From: Diplonema papillatum
Lineage: Eukaryota; Euglenozoa; Diplonemea; Diplonemida; Diplonemidae
Assembly: GCA_030068145.1 (NCBI GenBank)
Contig: JAPJBO010000801.1
Location: 1-64,000 of the forward strand
DNA length: 64,000 bases
Reading direction: 5' to 3'
Shown here: in pieces, positions 1 to 8,893 of the stretch
How positions within the stretch are numbered: position 1 is the first letter of the stretch
How the letters are laid out: each line of letters starts with the position of its first letter
Notes under the pieces: model-generated
Told to the model about the DNA's origin: nothing
The model's database searches: none
Seen by the model: the letters and a program-made list of their open reading frames with translations, nothing else
Position numbers and translations under genes: made by a program

Positions 1-34
1 ATTACACTGATTACGCTCGATTACACTCGATCAA
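1..34. repeat. ATTACACTCG decamer repeat, array end
   Basis: The first bases are degenerate copies of ATTACACTCG followed by a GGTGAATTGG stretch. The same arrangement follows LINE-B at 8141-8251, so this is probably the right edge of another copy of that arrangement, cut by the window start. Confidence 0.6.
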
Positions 35-411
35 CATTTGGGTGAATTGGGGGGGTACTGCAGTAATTGATTAAAGGCGTGACACTCAGCCAATCTTGAT
101 AGGCCGGTTCAACGGGCCCACTAACGCACCTTCTTCCGGGGCTAAAAAGGTGCTGATGACAGGATATTGAAATTGGAATAAAAACAAGAATATTAGTCTG
201 AAAAAATGACCGCGACAGGCAGTGTAGCTGGAGACCAGGAAGCTCGGGCTGACTCACGGAAGCAGGTTGTCGAGTGCGTACGGGCTCGGGTACCACTATC
301 TCGCATTAGCTCGTCTTCTTGTTGCGTTAGTATAGTCCTTTGACAGAGGGAGCTGGTGCCTCTCATCTCACCTTTAAAACACGGCTGAGTCACGCATGCT
401 CTTGACAGACG

Positions 412-1128
412 CTAGCGTCCGACATTTCGCACGCGCGTCGCAGTCGTTGGGTGGTGGTATTGACAAGGGGTTTCATCGGACACTCGGATGAGCTTCGTTA
501 CTTCACTGGAGGCCCGCTTGGCTGCCTTCGAGTTGCGTTTCCGCGTTGGTGTTGTTGCTTCGCTTTTGGACTCCTTCTTCGACTTCGCACGGTCCCAACG
601 TCCTGGTCTGCCCTTGGTGCACGTCTTGCGCTCAGTCTGCGCAGTTCGTCTCTCCTGCTTGACTTCGTGATTCCATCGAGCCTGCTTGCGCTCCCATCCC
701 GACGGACGTAATGCGTCTGCGGTCGAAAACTGCCATTCAGTGTTGCAGCTTTGTGGAGCCCAGCCTGCGGTACGGCTCGCACCTTGTCGCCGGCCTACTT
801 CGCCGTCTGCTCTCGTGCGGCGGCTTCCGTAGGCGCGCATCACAGCTTCAAACGCCTGCTGGTTTGCTATTTGTGGTCTCTTGTTGAGTCCGGCCATGTT
901 CCCGCCTCCGAGAGACGTCAGGACGTTGACTTGCATCTCAAGCGCCGGGTGAATCGGCGTCTGCACGATACTCGTCAGCCGTCGCATCGCGCTCTTCATC
1001 GCGTACGATTTCGCGGTCGCCGAGTCCCGATACTCGGCTGTCGCTCGTCTCTGAACCTCATCCATCGCGTGATTCGATAGAGCATCGGCGTCTTCTTGTT
1101 GCGTCAGTGGGGAGTCATTTGCATGCAA
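412..1128 (-). pseudogene. 3' fragment of an RNase H-bearing LINE
   Basis: The 238-residue reading frame opens with the last catalytic segment of a LINE RNase H (DADALSN-HAMDEVQ). It continues with the conserved tail seen in the LINE-A copies: a LTSLGGG motif, then FEAVMRAY, then a tryptophan-rich segment with GWERKQARW, and a Lys/Arg-rich C-terminus. It lacks the terminal Cys/His module of LINE-A, so it belongs to a different subfamily. Everything upstream of the RNase H end is missing, as in a 5'-truncated insertion. Similar but imperfect 24-26 bp sequences (ACTATCTCGCAWTAGCTCG) lie at 295-318 and 1132-1157, beyond both ends, and could be an old target-site duplication. Assignment to a LINE tail is well supported; the exact ends are not. 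Confidence 0.75.
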
Positions 1129-1271
1129 ATGAGTACCACACTATCTCGCAATAGCTCGCATATATTAAATTTAGCGCAGTTAGTACTTGAGCCTTTAGGC
1201 ATTCGGTGCGGGCCAGTTCCAGGCGATAGGGTGTTCGCCGAGCGCTCGGTAGGCACCTTGTCCTCGGTGAC

Positions 1272-1745
1272 ATGGAGTTTCTGCTCCGGCTTGGGGGTGG
1301 TGACTTCGTCATTGCCGGGGATGCAGGAGAGCTTCCGGGGAGCAAAGATATCCTCTGCCTGACGTTCTCGTACCTGGACACGATGGAGCAGAGATGGAGG
1401 ATGCGGCTTGTGTTTGCAGCACTTGTGCGGCAGAAGGATCCAGCAACGACAACCAAGTATCTCCAGTACGTGCTGGATTACTTTCAGAAGCTGCAAGAGT
1501 CGCTCCTTGCCTTGGGGTTCGATCTCCCTGGCGATGCACTGCTCCCAAGGATGAAAAAGGTGGTTACAGACAGAGGCCTCTTCACGACGGCTAGTGAGTG
1601 TACGCCTGTGGGGCCGTTGACGAGGTCATCATGGAGCCCGTGCATCGCCTGCACCTTGCTGACAAAGCCGTCCAAAAATGTCTGGCTACCGACCTTCCTT
1701 TCAAGGAAGGTCGGTCGCCAGACAAGGACCTTTGCGATCACTTAG
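1272..1745 (+). pseudogene. Possible MULE-type transposase fragment
   Basis: The middle of this frame (about residues 40-105) reads like the catalytic core of Mutator-like transposases: RLVFAALVRQKD, then a helical stretch, then a VTDRGL motif that would hold the second catalytic Asp. No complete DDE triad, zinc finger or terminal repeats are visible, and the last 50 residues look random. A decayed transposase is the best guess; a chance frame cannot be excluded. Confidence 0.3.
1689..1714. repeat. 26-bp hairpin
   Basis: CCGACCTTCCTT and its exact reverse complement are separated by two bases. It could act as a terminator-like or cruciform structure. No gene is clearly associated with it. 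Confidence 0.6.
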
Positions 1746-1939
1746 CGCTTCTTCATCATTCATCATCCCGTCTTGCTAGGCTGCTCACAGTCGCTCGAAG
1801 ATCTTTCTGTCCCTTTTCGCCACCAACCCGCCTGCAGTCCCCGTGCTCGCTGCCATGATTTAGAACATCTTCATCTCGAGAGCTTCCGGTCTCATATGCA
1901 CATCGCCCATGGGCCAGTCAGGGGTCCACCAGTGGTCGA

Positions 1940-2022
1940 ACCCAAAATACTAGTGTCAATCTCGATCACACTCTACAACGCTCTACTACACTCTACTACA
2001 CTCTATTACGCGGAATTGCGGG
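1940..2022. repeat. Degenerate CTCTACTACA decamers
   Basis: Five or six imperfect 10-bp units (CTCTACTACA, CTCTATTACG) resemble the ATTACACTCG decamer next to LINE-B. This may be an old tail of a related LINE or a decayed target array. Confidence 0.45.
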
Positions 2023-2129
2023 CGAAGGAGACGCTGGAAAGCGTCCGAAGCCGCCTGGACCTTTGCCACTCGCAGCTGCAACGTCACTCAAGCGATATCG
2101 GACAGACCGGTAATATGTTTTCTTTTGTA

Positions 2130-2605
2130 TAAGCACCGGCGTTGTGGGAAATACTTGAGGGGGACTGCCAGAGTTACGATAGACAAAAGAGGTAAATGTG
2201 CTGTAGCCCACACGAAACACAAGGGAATCTGGGTTCTGTGGCGGGCGTAAGCGTTCAACATGCGATGTGCGAGGAAGCTGAATCGCCCAAGTAGGACCTT
2301 CTGATCATGATCATTTGCCAATTTGCCACCTGAAACCACGTCCAGGATTTGGGCTCAGGGTAGTGCGGTCAACGAAAATCACCTGCGTTGCAGGAAATAC
2401 TTGAGGAGGCTGCCAGCTGCAAAATATCAAAGGAGGTAAATGTGCTGTAGCCCACACGAAACACAGGTGAATCTGGGTTCAGTGGCGGGCGTAAGCGTTC
2501 AACGAAAAAGACCCGCTTTGTAGTTGTATTGTTTCTCCCCCTCTAGCCTCCTTCGCAGTACGCACAAGGCAGCCCCTCGAGTATTTTTGTAAAAGCACCG
2601 AGGGC
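2130..2605 (+). repeat. Dispersed repeat, two partial copies
   Basis: Two copies, about 2130-2260 and 2375-2605, share the segments GGAAATACTTGAGG, GAGGTAAATGTGCTGTAGCC and GGCGGGCGTAAGCGTTCAAC. A third copy lies inverted at about 54755-54975. This is an interspersed family with no coding capacity seen; its ends are not defined. Confidence 0.75.
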
Positions 2606-2721
2606 AGGACCTTATGCAGCCCATTTTCTCCTTCAGAATAGACACCAGGCCCGCTTTCTCTAGTGAGTCTTGGGTGGGGACACCGTCCCAAGGAAGATAA
2701 AATACACTGACTCAGCCTGAA

Positions 2722-2962
2722 TAAAATAATAAGCATTTATTCGGCAAGATAATTTCCGTTTATTTTGTCGAGGTGTCGGTTTTAGTCCCGAGGGAGGCCC
2801 GAGGGGGGGTTTGCAACCCCGAGCCACGAGCGGAGCGAGTGGCGAGGGGTTGCAAACCCCCCCGAGGGCCTCCCGAGGGACTAAAACCGACACCGAGGCA
2901 AAATTGGCGGAAATTATTGCCGAATAAATGATTTTATTGGGAAAAATAAATTCCCGAGGATG
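2722..2962. mobile_element. Foldback element FB-1
   Basis: Two arms of roughly 95-100 bp form a long inverted repeat around a short GC-rich centre (about 2820-2850). The arms contain AATAAGCATTTATTCGGCAA, GGTGTCGGTTTTAGTCCC and GGGGGTTTGCAACCCC. Mismatches between arms fall mostly at CGAG motifs that keep the same direction in both. FB-2 at 48672-48889 is the same element in the opposite orientation. Confidence 0.8.
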
Positions 2963-2974
2963 GAAAGAAAACCA

Positions 2975-3165
2975 TACTGCTTTGCAGTTATGTTGGTGTC
3001 TAGCAGAACGTTGCGTAGCAAATGTGCACGGCAGAACGTTGTGTAAGACGTTGAGCATATTGCATTGCAGTTACGTTGGTGTTTAGCAGAACGTTGCGTA
3101 GCAAATGTGCGCGGCAGAACGTTGTGTGTCTGAGACATTGCGTAGCAGAACGTTGTGTAGGAGTG
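2975..3165. repeat. Tandem GCAGAACGTTG-type repeat
   Basis: Two long units of about 88 bp (starting near 2975 and 3064) share TTAGCAGAACGTTGCGTAGC and GGCAGAACGTTGTGT; a partial third follows. Confidence 0.6.
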
Positions 3166-3192
3166 GAGTTGTTGTAAGTGACAGGTCACAGA

Positions 3193-3453
3193 TCAATGTG
3201 CCTGGTTCTGGCTATACTTTTGGTAGTATGTCGATGCCAAGCGAGAAAGTATACTCGCGACCGACGAGCCCTTCTGTGACTCGTGCAATTTGTCCAGGTA
3301 CAGGACAAAGTCAGTTTTTGACGGCTTCCTCGTTTTGATTTTGGCAAACGTTGCGAACGCTTCCCACTCCGCCTCGTACACAGGTGCACTTTTTGCAGGC
3401 ACCTTGGCGTTCTTCAGAATGTCATCTGCCTCGCGCTGGCGCTTCGACGGCAT
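3193..3453 (-). CDS. Small ORF resembling a tyrosine-recombinase core-binding domain
   Basis: The 86-residue product opens with a basic MPSKRQREADD segment. It then shows a helical pattern typical of the SAM-like N-terminal domain of tyrosine recombinases and Crypton-type transposases: YEAEWEAFATFAK, then PSKTDFVLYLDKL, then SSVASILSRLASTYYQKY. The catalytic Arg/His/Tyr domain is absent, so this is either a first exon whose continuation I cannot find, a truncated element, or a domesticated DNA-binding module. A stop follows directly after SQNQAH and no convincing donor precedes it. The family call rests on the residue pattern only. Confidence 0.4.
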   Translation of the reverse strand: MPSKRQREADDILKNAKVPAKSAPVYEAEWEAFATFAKIKTRKPSKTDFVLYLDKLHESQKGSSVASILSRLASTYYQKYSQNQAH

Positions 3454-3627
3454 CGGGATTTTGATTTCTTCCTCTGTCCTTGGGCTGTTTTCACAGTTGG
3501 CAGGATCAGAAAGGATGAATTAGACTCAAAACGAGCTCAAAACACGCGATTTCACTCACCACAGGGAGAAAAAAAATTTTGCGAGGGGTCTCCCCTACAG
3601 ATTTCTGCCTACGACCTTATTTTGCGC

Positions 3628-3800
3628 CGCCAGCTATTTTCAGTCGGAAAAATAAACGAATTTATTTCGCCGCCAGCTATTTTCAGTCGGAAAAATAAAC
3701 GAATTTATTTCCCTAGGGACAATAAATTTCATTTATTTGTTTCGACTGAAAATAGCTGGCGGCGCAAAATAAATTCCGAGATCGGAAAAAAATAAATTCG
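3628..3800. mobile_element. Foldback element FB-4
   Basis: GCGCCGCCAGCTATTTTCAG at the left is repeated once in direct orientation and returns inverted as CTGAAAATAGCTGGCGGCGC near 3745-3765. The centre is a CCCTAGGG palindrome flanked by AATAAA-rich sequence, like the CCTAGG target of the 1.6-kb elements further on. Confidence 0.7.
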
Positions 3801-3907
3801 TTTATTTGTCCGGCCTGTGTAAACACAACGGAATCCTGTCAAAAAATAAACGAAATTTATCGTCACGCTCCGCAAGCCATTTCCACCAGAGGGAATTTAT
3901 TTTTCCC

Positions 3908-4217
3908 AATAAAATAAAATACAATAAAATACAATAAAATACAATAAAAATACAATAAAATACAATAAAAATACAATAAAATACAATAAAATACAATAAA
4001 ATACAATAAAATACAATAAAATACAATAAAATACAATAAAATACAATAAAATACAATAAAATACAATAAAAATACAATAAAATACAATAAAAATACAATA
4101 AAATACAATAAAATACAATAAAAATACAATAAAATACAATAAAATACAATAAAAATACAATAAAATACAATAAAATACAATAAAATACAATAAAATACAA
4201 TAAAAATACAATAAAAT
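3908..4217. repeat. CAATAAAATA minisatellite, left part
   Basis: About 31 tandem copies of a 10-bp unit with scattered 11-bp variants. It is free of stop codons in the minus-strand frames, which produces meaningless Tyr/Ile/Leu/Phe reading frames. It continues in the same direction at 8252-8893, so the LINE-B cassette probably split one array. Confidence 0.95.
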
Positions 4218-4218
4218 T

Positions 4219-4242
4219 GAGCCAATTCACCTAGCCCCCCTG
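4219..4242. repeat. Inverted repeat flanking the LINE-B cassette, left
   Basis: GAGCCAATTCACCTAG plus a C-run and TG at 4219-4242 is the reverse complement, with a 2-bp gap, of 8230-8251. It encloses the decamer repeats and LINE-B and directly abuts the CAATAAAATA array on both sides. Confidence 0.8.
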
Positions 4243-4289
4243 AAAGTGACTTTAGCTCGATTACGCGTCGATTACACTCGATTACACTG

Positions 4290-7200
4290 AGTGGGGAAGG
4301 ACCCGGGTGCATGCCGAGATCGCTGGAGAAGACGTGGGAGAACGTTGTATCGGGACTGGAATCAATGGCCGGACGAGTACCAAAGGTGCGCGATTTGCCG
4401 CGACGCCCGCCGGACTTGAGCGTCGCCCAGACCTTGAGGCAGAAGCTGGAAGCGAGGAGCCGGTCACTGACAGCACAGGCGCGAAAGGGGAGAATAGCTC
4501 AGCTGGAGAGCAAGATGCAGAACTTCCACTGTGCAAACAGGGCGCAACTGCTTCCGTGGTGCAGAAGGAAGAAGGCGGACGGTCTGGTGGCGCTGAAAGT
4601 GGATGGCCGCTACACGGCAAATCTACGGGAGATCGACGCGACGTTGCAGAAAGAATGGGCGCCCATCAACCGGATGTACGCGAGTAGACCGGAACCGTGC
4701 TATGAAGCCTTCAAGGCGGAGTATGCGGAATACATCCGATGTCGACCGATGGTGTGCCGAGATTTGACGGGCGATGATCTGAGGAGCGTTCTTGGAAAGA
4801 AGCAGCGTGCCGGAGTCCCGGGCGTGGACGGATGGAGCACAGCAGAGTTAAAGAAGCTGCCACTGCCGTTGCTGAACGCCCTGGCGGAGGTGTTCAACGC
4901 GATAGAAGCGACCGGAACGTGGCCGAACGCGTTGTTGGAAGCCGCGGTCACGCTGATCCCGAAAGACGAAACCCTCGACCCGCTGGCATTGCGGCCCATC
5001 ACCGTCACAAGCGCGGTCTATCGCTTGTGGGCGAGCACGAGGCTCAGGGACGTCGTCCAGTGGCAAGAAGGCTGGATAGCAGATAGCCAGCACGGGTTCA
5101 GGCCCAAACACGGAACCGTGGACGTGGTGTTTGAAATCGCCTCGCAGATTGAAGAGGCTCTCTTGACGGGAAAGGAGCTGTACGGCGTGGCCCTAGACTT
5201 TGCCAAGTGCTTCGACAAAGTGCCACGAGACGTCGTGCTGAAGCTGGTGGGGGATCTTGGCCTCCATGAGAGAATTCTCGGGCCGCTGCGCGATGTTTAC
5301 GCGCGACTACGAAGGCGGTACAAGTTGCACATGGGGCTGGGAGACATCTTTTACACCACCAACGGGATACTGCAGGGCTGCCCCCTGAGCGTGATCCTCA
5401 TCAACGCGCTGCTGTCCATCGTGGTGCGCAGAGTGGACGACGTGGGGGGGGTGACGAGCGAGTCCTTCGCGGACGACCTCACCCTCCTGACGCGTCTCAG
5501 AGAAGCATGCTTGCAGGACGCCTTGGTGGAAGTCGACAGGTTTTGTGCGAACACCGGCATGTCGATCGGGATACCGAAGACGTTCGCTTTCGGGACGCCG
5601 AAGGGGTACGAAGCGAAGTTGAAGATAGGTGGCACCGACATCGTGACGAAGGAAGAGCTTACAATCGTAGGATGTCTGGTCGGCACGAAGCGGACACGCA
5701 GAACAACGGACCTGCGCTACGACCAGCGTGCAGAGGAGGCCGAACGGTTGGGTGCCTTACCGATCTCGAGGGCGCAGAGGTCGGGGCTAGCGGCGATGGC
5801 GGTTCTACCGGCGGCGACATACGGCTCGGAGTTCGCGCTTCCGACGGTGCGGGGGCTGGGGAAGTTCACCGCAGCATTGCTCAGAGGCGTCTGGGACCCG
5901 GTGAGGCTGCATCGGGCACAGGAGGCCGTGTTGGGCATTCTAAACAAGGCCCACATGCTCGACCCCTACACAGTGCTGCCATATCGGTCGCTCGGCATGA
6001 TCGCAGAAGTGTGCCGAAAGAGGCCGGTATGGAGGGCCCGCGTCGCAACAGTTCGAAGGGCGTATGGCAGCAGAATCCGCGCATGGGGACCGATCGGTAT
6101 TGCGGCCGAGCATGCAAAGAAGCTCGGTATACGATGGACAGAAGATCTCGACGACGCCGAGGACGAGGCAGGGAATGTGCTGAGGCTGGTGCGACAGAGT
6201 AAGGGGGAGCGAGGGCACACCCTGAGAAAGGCGATTCACGGCTGGCGACTAGGGGAGCTCGAGAAGAGGCGCACAAACTTCGGAGGGGTACGGGCGGGTG
6301 TCGACTACACCGCGACGAATGCCTACGGGCTGAAGGCGTCGACAACGCTGACGGCCGCGCGGGACGTTGCCGAGGTCGTAGCAGGGTCGGTGATGACGGA
6401 ATCACATGCTGCCAAGCTGTGGGGAGGTGACGGGCTGTGCAGACGCTGTGACGAGGCGACGGAAGAAACTCTGGGCCACATTTGGTGGCAGTGCCGGGCG
6501 TATGAACGAATCCGAATGCAACAGCAGTATGCCGAAATTGTTGACGCAGATCGCTCGACTTGGCCTCCGTGCCTGCAAGAACACGGGATTCTGCCGAAGG
6601 GAAGTCGGATCAACATCGAAGTGCTGCACACATTCATGGCGGAAGTCATGCAAGAGAGACGACGGCTGGAGAGAGAAGGAAGAGACCGGGCAGTCGGCCA
6701 CCCCTGGAGACAACTGCACCCTGACGACTGCCCCCCGCGCCGGCTGAATTTCGAAGCGATCGCTGGACCGGGGACCTTCACGGCGGTAGCAGGAGAGAGG
6801 TGGTTCCGGGCGCTGCAGTATTGGCTGGATGGGATGTGCTGGTCGGTAGCGGGTGACGTCTCGACGGCAGAGCTCGCAGTAGACTTCGAAGTGTACACCG
6901 GGCTCGATCTACCGGGCAGTTTAGTGGCGACGACAGGTGGGACGCCGCTGTGTATCCGTGCGAGAATGTTGGCGCGGATGCTGAAAACGATCGGGGAAGC
7001 GCTTGAGCGGAAAGGGGTGGGGCCGCTTCTGCCGGGTAGAAAGCTGGAGAAGATAGGTTCATTGAGAACGGTAGGGGCCCCCCCATGCCTCACGGGCTAC
7101 GAGATGAGGCCAATTTTCCGCGGCGGCGAGGAGACGATGGGAATCTTGGAGACGCAGCTGAAGGCGAGCCGGCATGCGTTCACCGGCGAGGCGTGGGGGA

Positions 7201-8140
7201 TGGACCTTTTCCCGACGTACGGAAGAGAAAGGGCGGAGCGTGCGGCGAGATGGGCGGCCTTCGATGACACTACGGAGAAGAGGAAAGGGAAGAAGTCGGC
7301 TGTCGTCGGAGGGGATCCGTGGCTCGTGCCGGAAGGGATTCCCCGACACGAGAAGTGGGGTGAGCGGGTGTGCCCCGGGCACCAAAAGGTGAAGTGCGAC
7401 GTGTGTAAGCGCCGGGGCAAGTCGGTGGCGTGGTGCTGCCAGGCCCATCACAGGGAGGGTGATGGCCTAGCCGTAAAAATGTGTGCCGAGCACCGGATGA
7501 CGCAGTGCGCCACGTGTAAGACGACAGCGGAGTGCTGTCGCAACCATCACCACCGATGCCTCGATCATGGCATGCCGACGTGCGACGGCTGTAAGAAACA
7601 CGCCGACCTGAGGAGTAGGAGACCCGGGCACTGCTGCAGGAAAGGGCACCACCGGGCGGCCGTGGCGAGAGGTGAAGAAACAACGGCGAAGAAGAGGAAG
7701 GCGGAGCCGGAGGGTCCCGCGCCAGCGCCGAGACAGGCGAAACGTGAGAACGTGGTGCTCGTTCTGCCGGAAGCAGAGGAAGACGAGCGAGAACCCGCAA
7801 CATCAACGCCGACATCAGCAGCGAAGGTCGGGAAGACGGCGCCAACGCCAGCGAAGAAGCGGCAATCGGACTCCGCGGCGGAGCCGGTACCGAAAAGACG
7901 CAAAGGACGCGTCGATGCGCCACGACCATCGCCCAGGCGCTGGGAAAAAGCAGAAATCGACGCGCAACCGATGAACCTCGACGAGCAATCGAAGGAGAAG
8001 CGAAGCACCAAACGCGCGCCTGAGCGCGACGATCAAGACGAGCTAAAGAGGCGAAAGCATGACACATCACGTGCGAAGAGATAACCGCGCCGTCGGCGAT
8101 GCAGATTATCGCCACAGATTCTTTGCATTCTAATCCAAAC
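4290..8140 (+). mobile_element. LINE-B (non-LTR retrotransposon)
   Basis: The element lies between ATTACACTCG decamers (4256-4290 on the left, 8141-8168 on the right). It has one large frame and a short 3' end, AGATTATCGCCACAGATTCT...CCAAAC at 8103-8140. The terminal 38 bp occur again at 8169-8206, followed by more decamers: a second, extremely 5'-truncated insertion into the same array. There is no poly(A); the 3' end runs straight into the decamer. No endonuclease is encoded in this copy, so it is either 5'-truncated or an ORF-reduced member. Confidence 0.85.
4311..8084 (+). CDS. LINE-B reverse transcriptase polyprotein
   Basis: A 1257-residue protein starting at ATG. Order: basic linker homologous to the post-endonuclease linker of LINE-A (1-140); reverse transcriptase with motif A ALDFAKCFD (Asp near 296), NGILQGCPLSVILIN and the catalytic FADD (386-389); a zinc-knuckle of the zf-RVT type (CRRC...H...C, near 710-728); a conserved module ending ELAVDFE (near 854) shared with LINE-A; then a Cys/His-rich tail (about 1021-1118) with repeated CxxH, CxxC, CC and HH groups; and a Lys/Arg/Glu-rich C-terminus with nuclear-localisation-like clusters. 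It should copy its own RNA at a nicked target. RNase H and endonuclease are absent. The frame is open throughout, implying recent insertion. The true N-terminus is uncertain because the frame starts only 20 bp after the decamer tract. Confidence 0.9.
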   Translation: MPRSLEKTWENVVSGLESMAGRVPKVRDLPRRPPDLSVAQTLRQKLEARSRSLTAQARKGRIAQLESKMQNFHCANRAQLLPWCRRKKADGLVALKVDGRYTANLREIDATLQKEWAPINRMYASRPEPCYEAFKAEYAEYIRCRPMVCRDLTGDDLRSVLGKKQRAGVPGVDGWSTAELKKLPLPLLNALAEVFNAIEATGTWPNALLEAAVTLIPKDETLDPLALRPITVTSAVYRLWASTRLRDVVQWQEGWIADSQHGFRPKHGTVDVVFEIASQIEEALLTGKELYGVALDFAKCFDKVPRDVVLKLVGDLGLHERILGPLRDVYARLRRRYKLHMGLGDIFYTTNGILQGCPLSVILINALLSIVVRRVDDVGGVTSESFADDLTLLTRLREACLQDALVEVDRFCANTGMSIGIPKTFAFGTPKGYEAKLKIGGTDIVTKEELTIVGCLVGTKRTRRTTDLRYDQRAEEAERLGALPISRAQRSGLAAMAVLPAATYGSEFALPTVRGLGKFTAALLRGVWDPVRLHRAQEAVLGILNKAHMLDPYTVLPYRSLGMIAEVCRKRPVWRARVATVRRAYGSRIRAWGPIGIAAEHAKKLGIRWTEDLDDAEDEAGNVLRLVRQSKGERGHTLRKAIHGWRLGELEKRRTNFGGVRAGVDYTATNAYGLKASTTLTAARDVAEVVAGSVMTESHAAKLWGGDGLCRRCDEATEETLGHIWWQCRAYERIRMQQQYAEIVDADRSTWPPCLQEHGILPKGSRINIEVLHTFMAEVMQERRRLEREGRDRAVGHPWRQLHPDDCPPRRLNFEAIAGPGTFTAVAGERWFRALQYWLDGMCWSVAGDVSTAELAVDFEVYTGLDLPGSLVATTGGTPLCIRARMLARMLKTIGEALERKGVGPLLPGRKLEKIGSLRTVGAPPCLTGYEMRPIFRGGEETMGILETQLKASRHAFTGEAWGMDLFPTYGRERAERAARWAAFDDTTEKRKGKKSAVVGGDPWLVPEGIPRHEKWGERVCPGHQKVKCDVCKRRGKSVAWCCQAHHREGDGLAVKMCAEHRMTQCATCKTTAECCRNHHHRCLDHGMPTCDGCKKHADLRSRRPGHCCRKGHHRAAVARGEETTAKKRKAEPEGPAPAPRQAKRENVVLVLPEAEEDEREPATSTPTSAAKVGKTAPTPAKKRQSDSAAEPVPKRRKGRVDAPRPSPRRWEKAEIDAQPMNLDEQSKEKRSTKRAPERDDQDELKRRKHDTSRAKR

Positions 8141-8229
8141 TATTACGCTCGATTACACTCGATTACACAGATTATCGCCACAGATTCTTTGCATTCTAAT
8201 CCAAACGATTACACTCGATTACACTCGAT
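8103..8229. repeat. Duplicated LINE-B 3' terminus with decamer tails
   Basis: Two identical 38-bp 3' ends (8103-8140 and 8169-8206), each followed by ATTACACTCG units. This marks the LINE-B 3' boundary and shows repeated use of the same target. Confidence 0.85.
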
Positions 8230-8251
8230 CAGGGGGTAGGTGAATTGGCTC
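8230..8251. repeat. Inverted repeat flanking the LINE-B cassette, right
   Basis: CAGGGGGTAGGTGAATTGGC... matches the reverse complement of 4219-4242 and is followed at once by the CAATAAAATA array. Confidence 0.8.
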
Positions 8252-8893
8252 AAAAATACAATAAAAATACAATAAAATACAATAAAATACAATAAAATAC
8301 AATAAAATACAATAAAATACAATAAAATACAATAAAATACAATAAAATACAATAAAAATACAATAAAATACAATAAAATACAATAAAATACAATAAAATA
8401 CAATAAAATACAATAAAATACAATAAAATACAATAAAATACAATAAAATACAATAAAATACAATAAAATACAATAAAATACAATAAAATACAATAAAATA
8501 CAATAAAATACAATAAAATACAATAAAATACAATAAAATACAATAAAATACAATAAAATACAATAAAATACAATAAAATACAATAAAATACAATAAAATA
8601 CAATAAAATACAATAAAATACAATAAAATACAATAAAATACAATAAAATACAATAAAATACAATAAAATACAATAAAATACAATAAAATACAATAAAATA
8701 CAATAAAATACAATAAAATACAATAAAATACAATAAAATACAATAAAATACAATAAAATACAATAAAATACAATAAAATACAATAAAATACAATAAAATA
8801 CAATAAAATACAATAAAATACAATAAAATACAATAAAATACAATAAAATACAATAAAATACAATAAAATACAATAAAATACAATAAAATACAA
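8252..8893. repeat. CAATAAAATA minisatellite, right part
   Basis: About 64 units of the same 10-bp repeat as 3908-4217, almost without variants. More regular than the left part, which suggests recent expansion. Confidence 0.95.
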
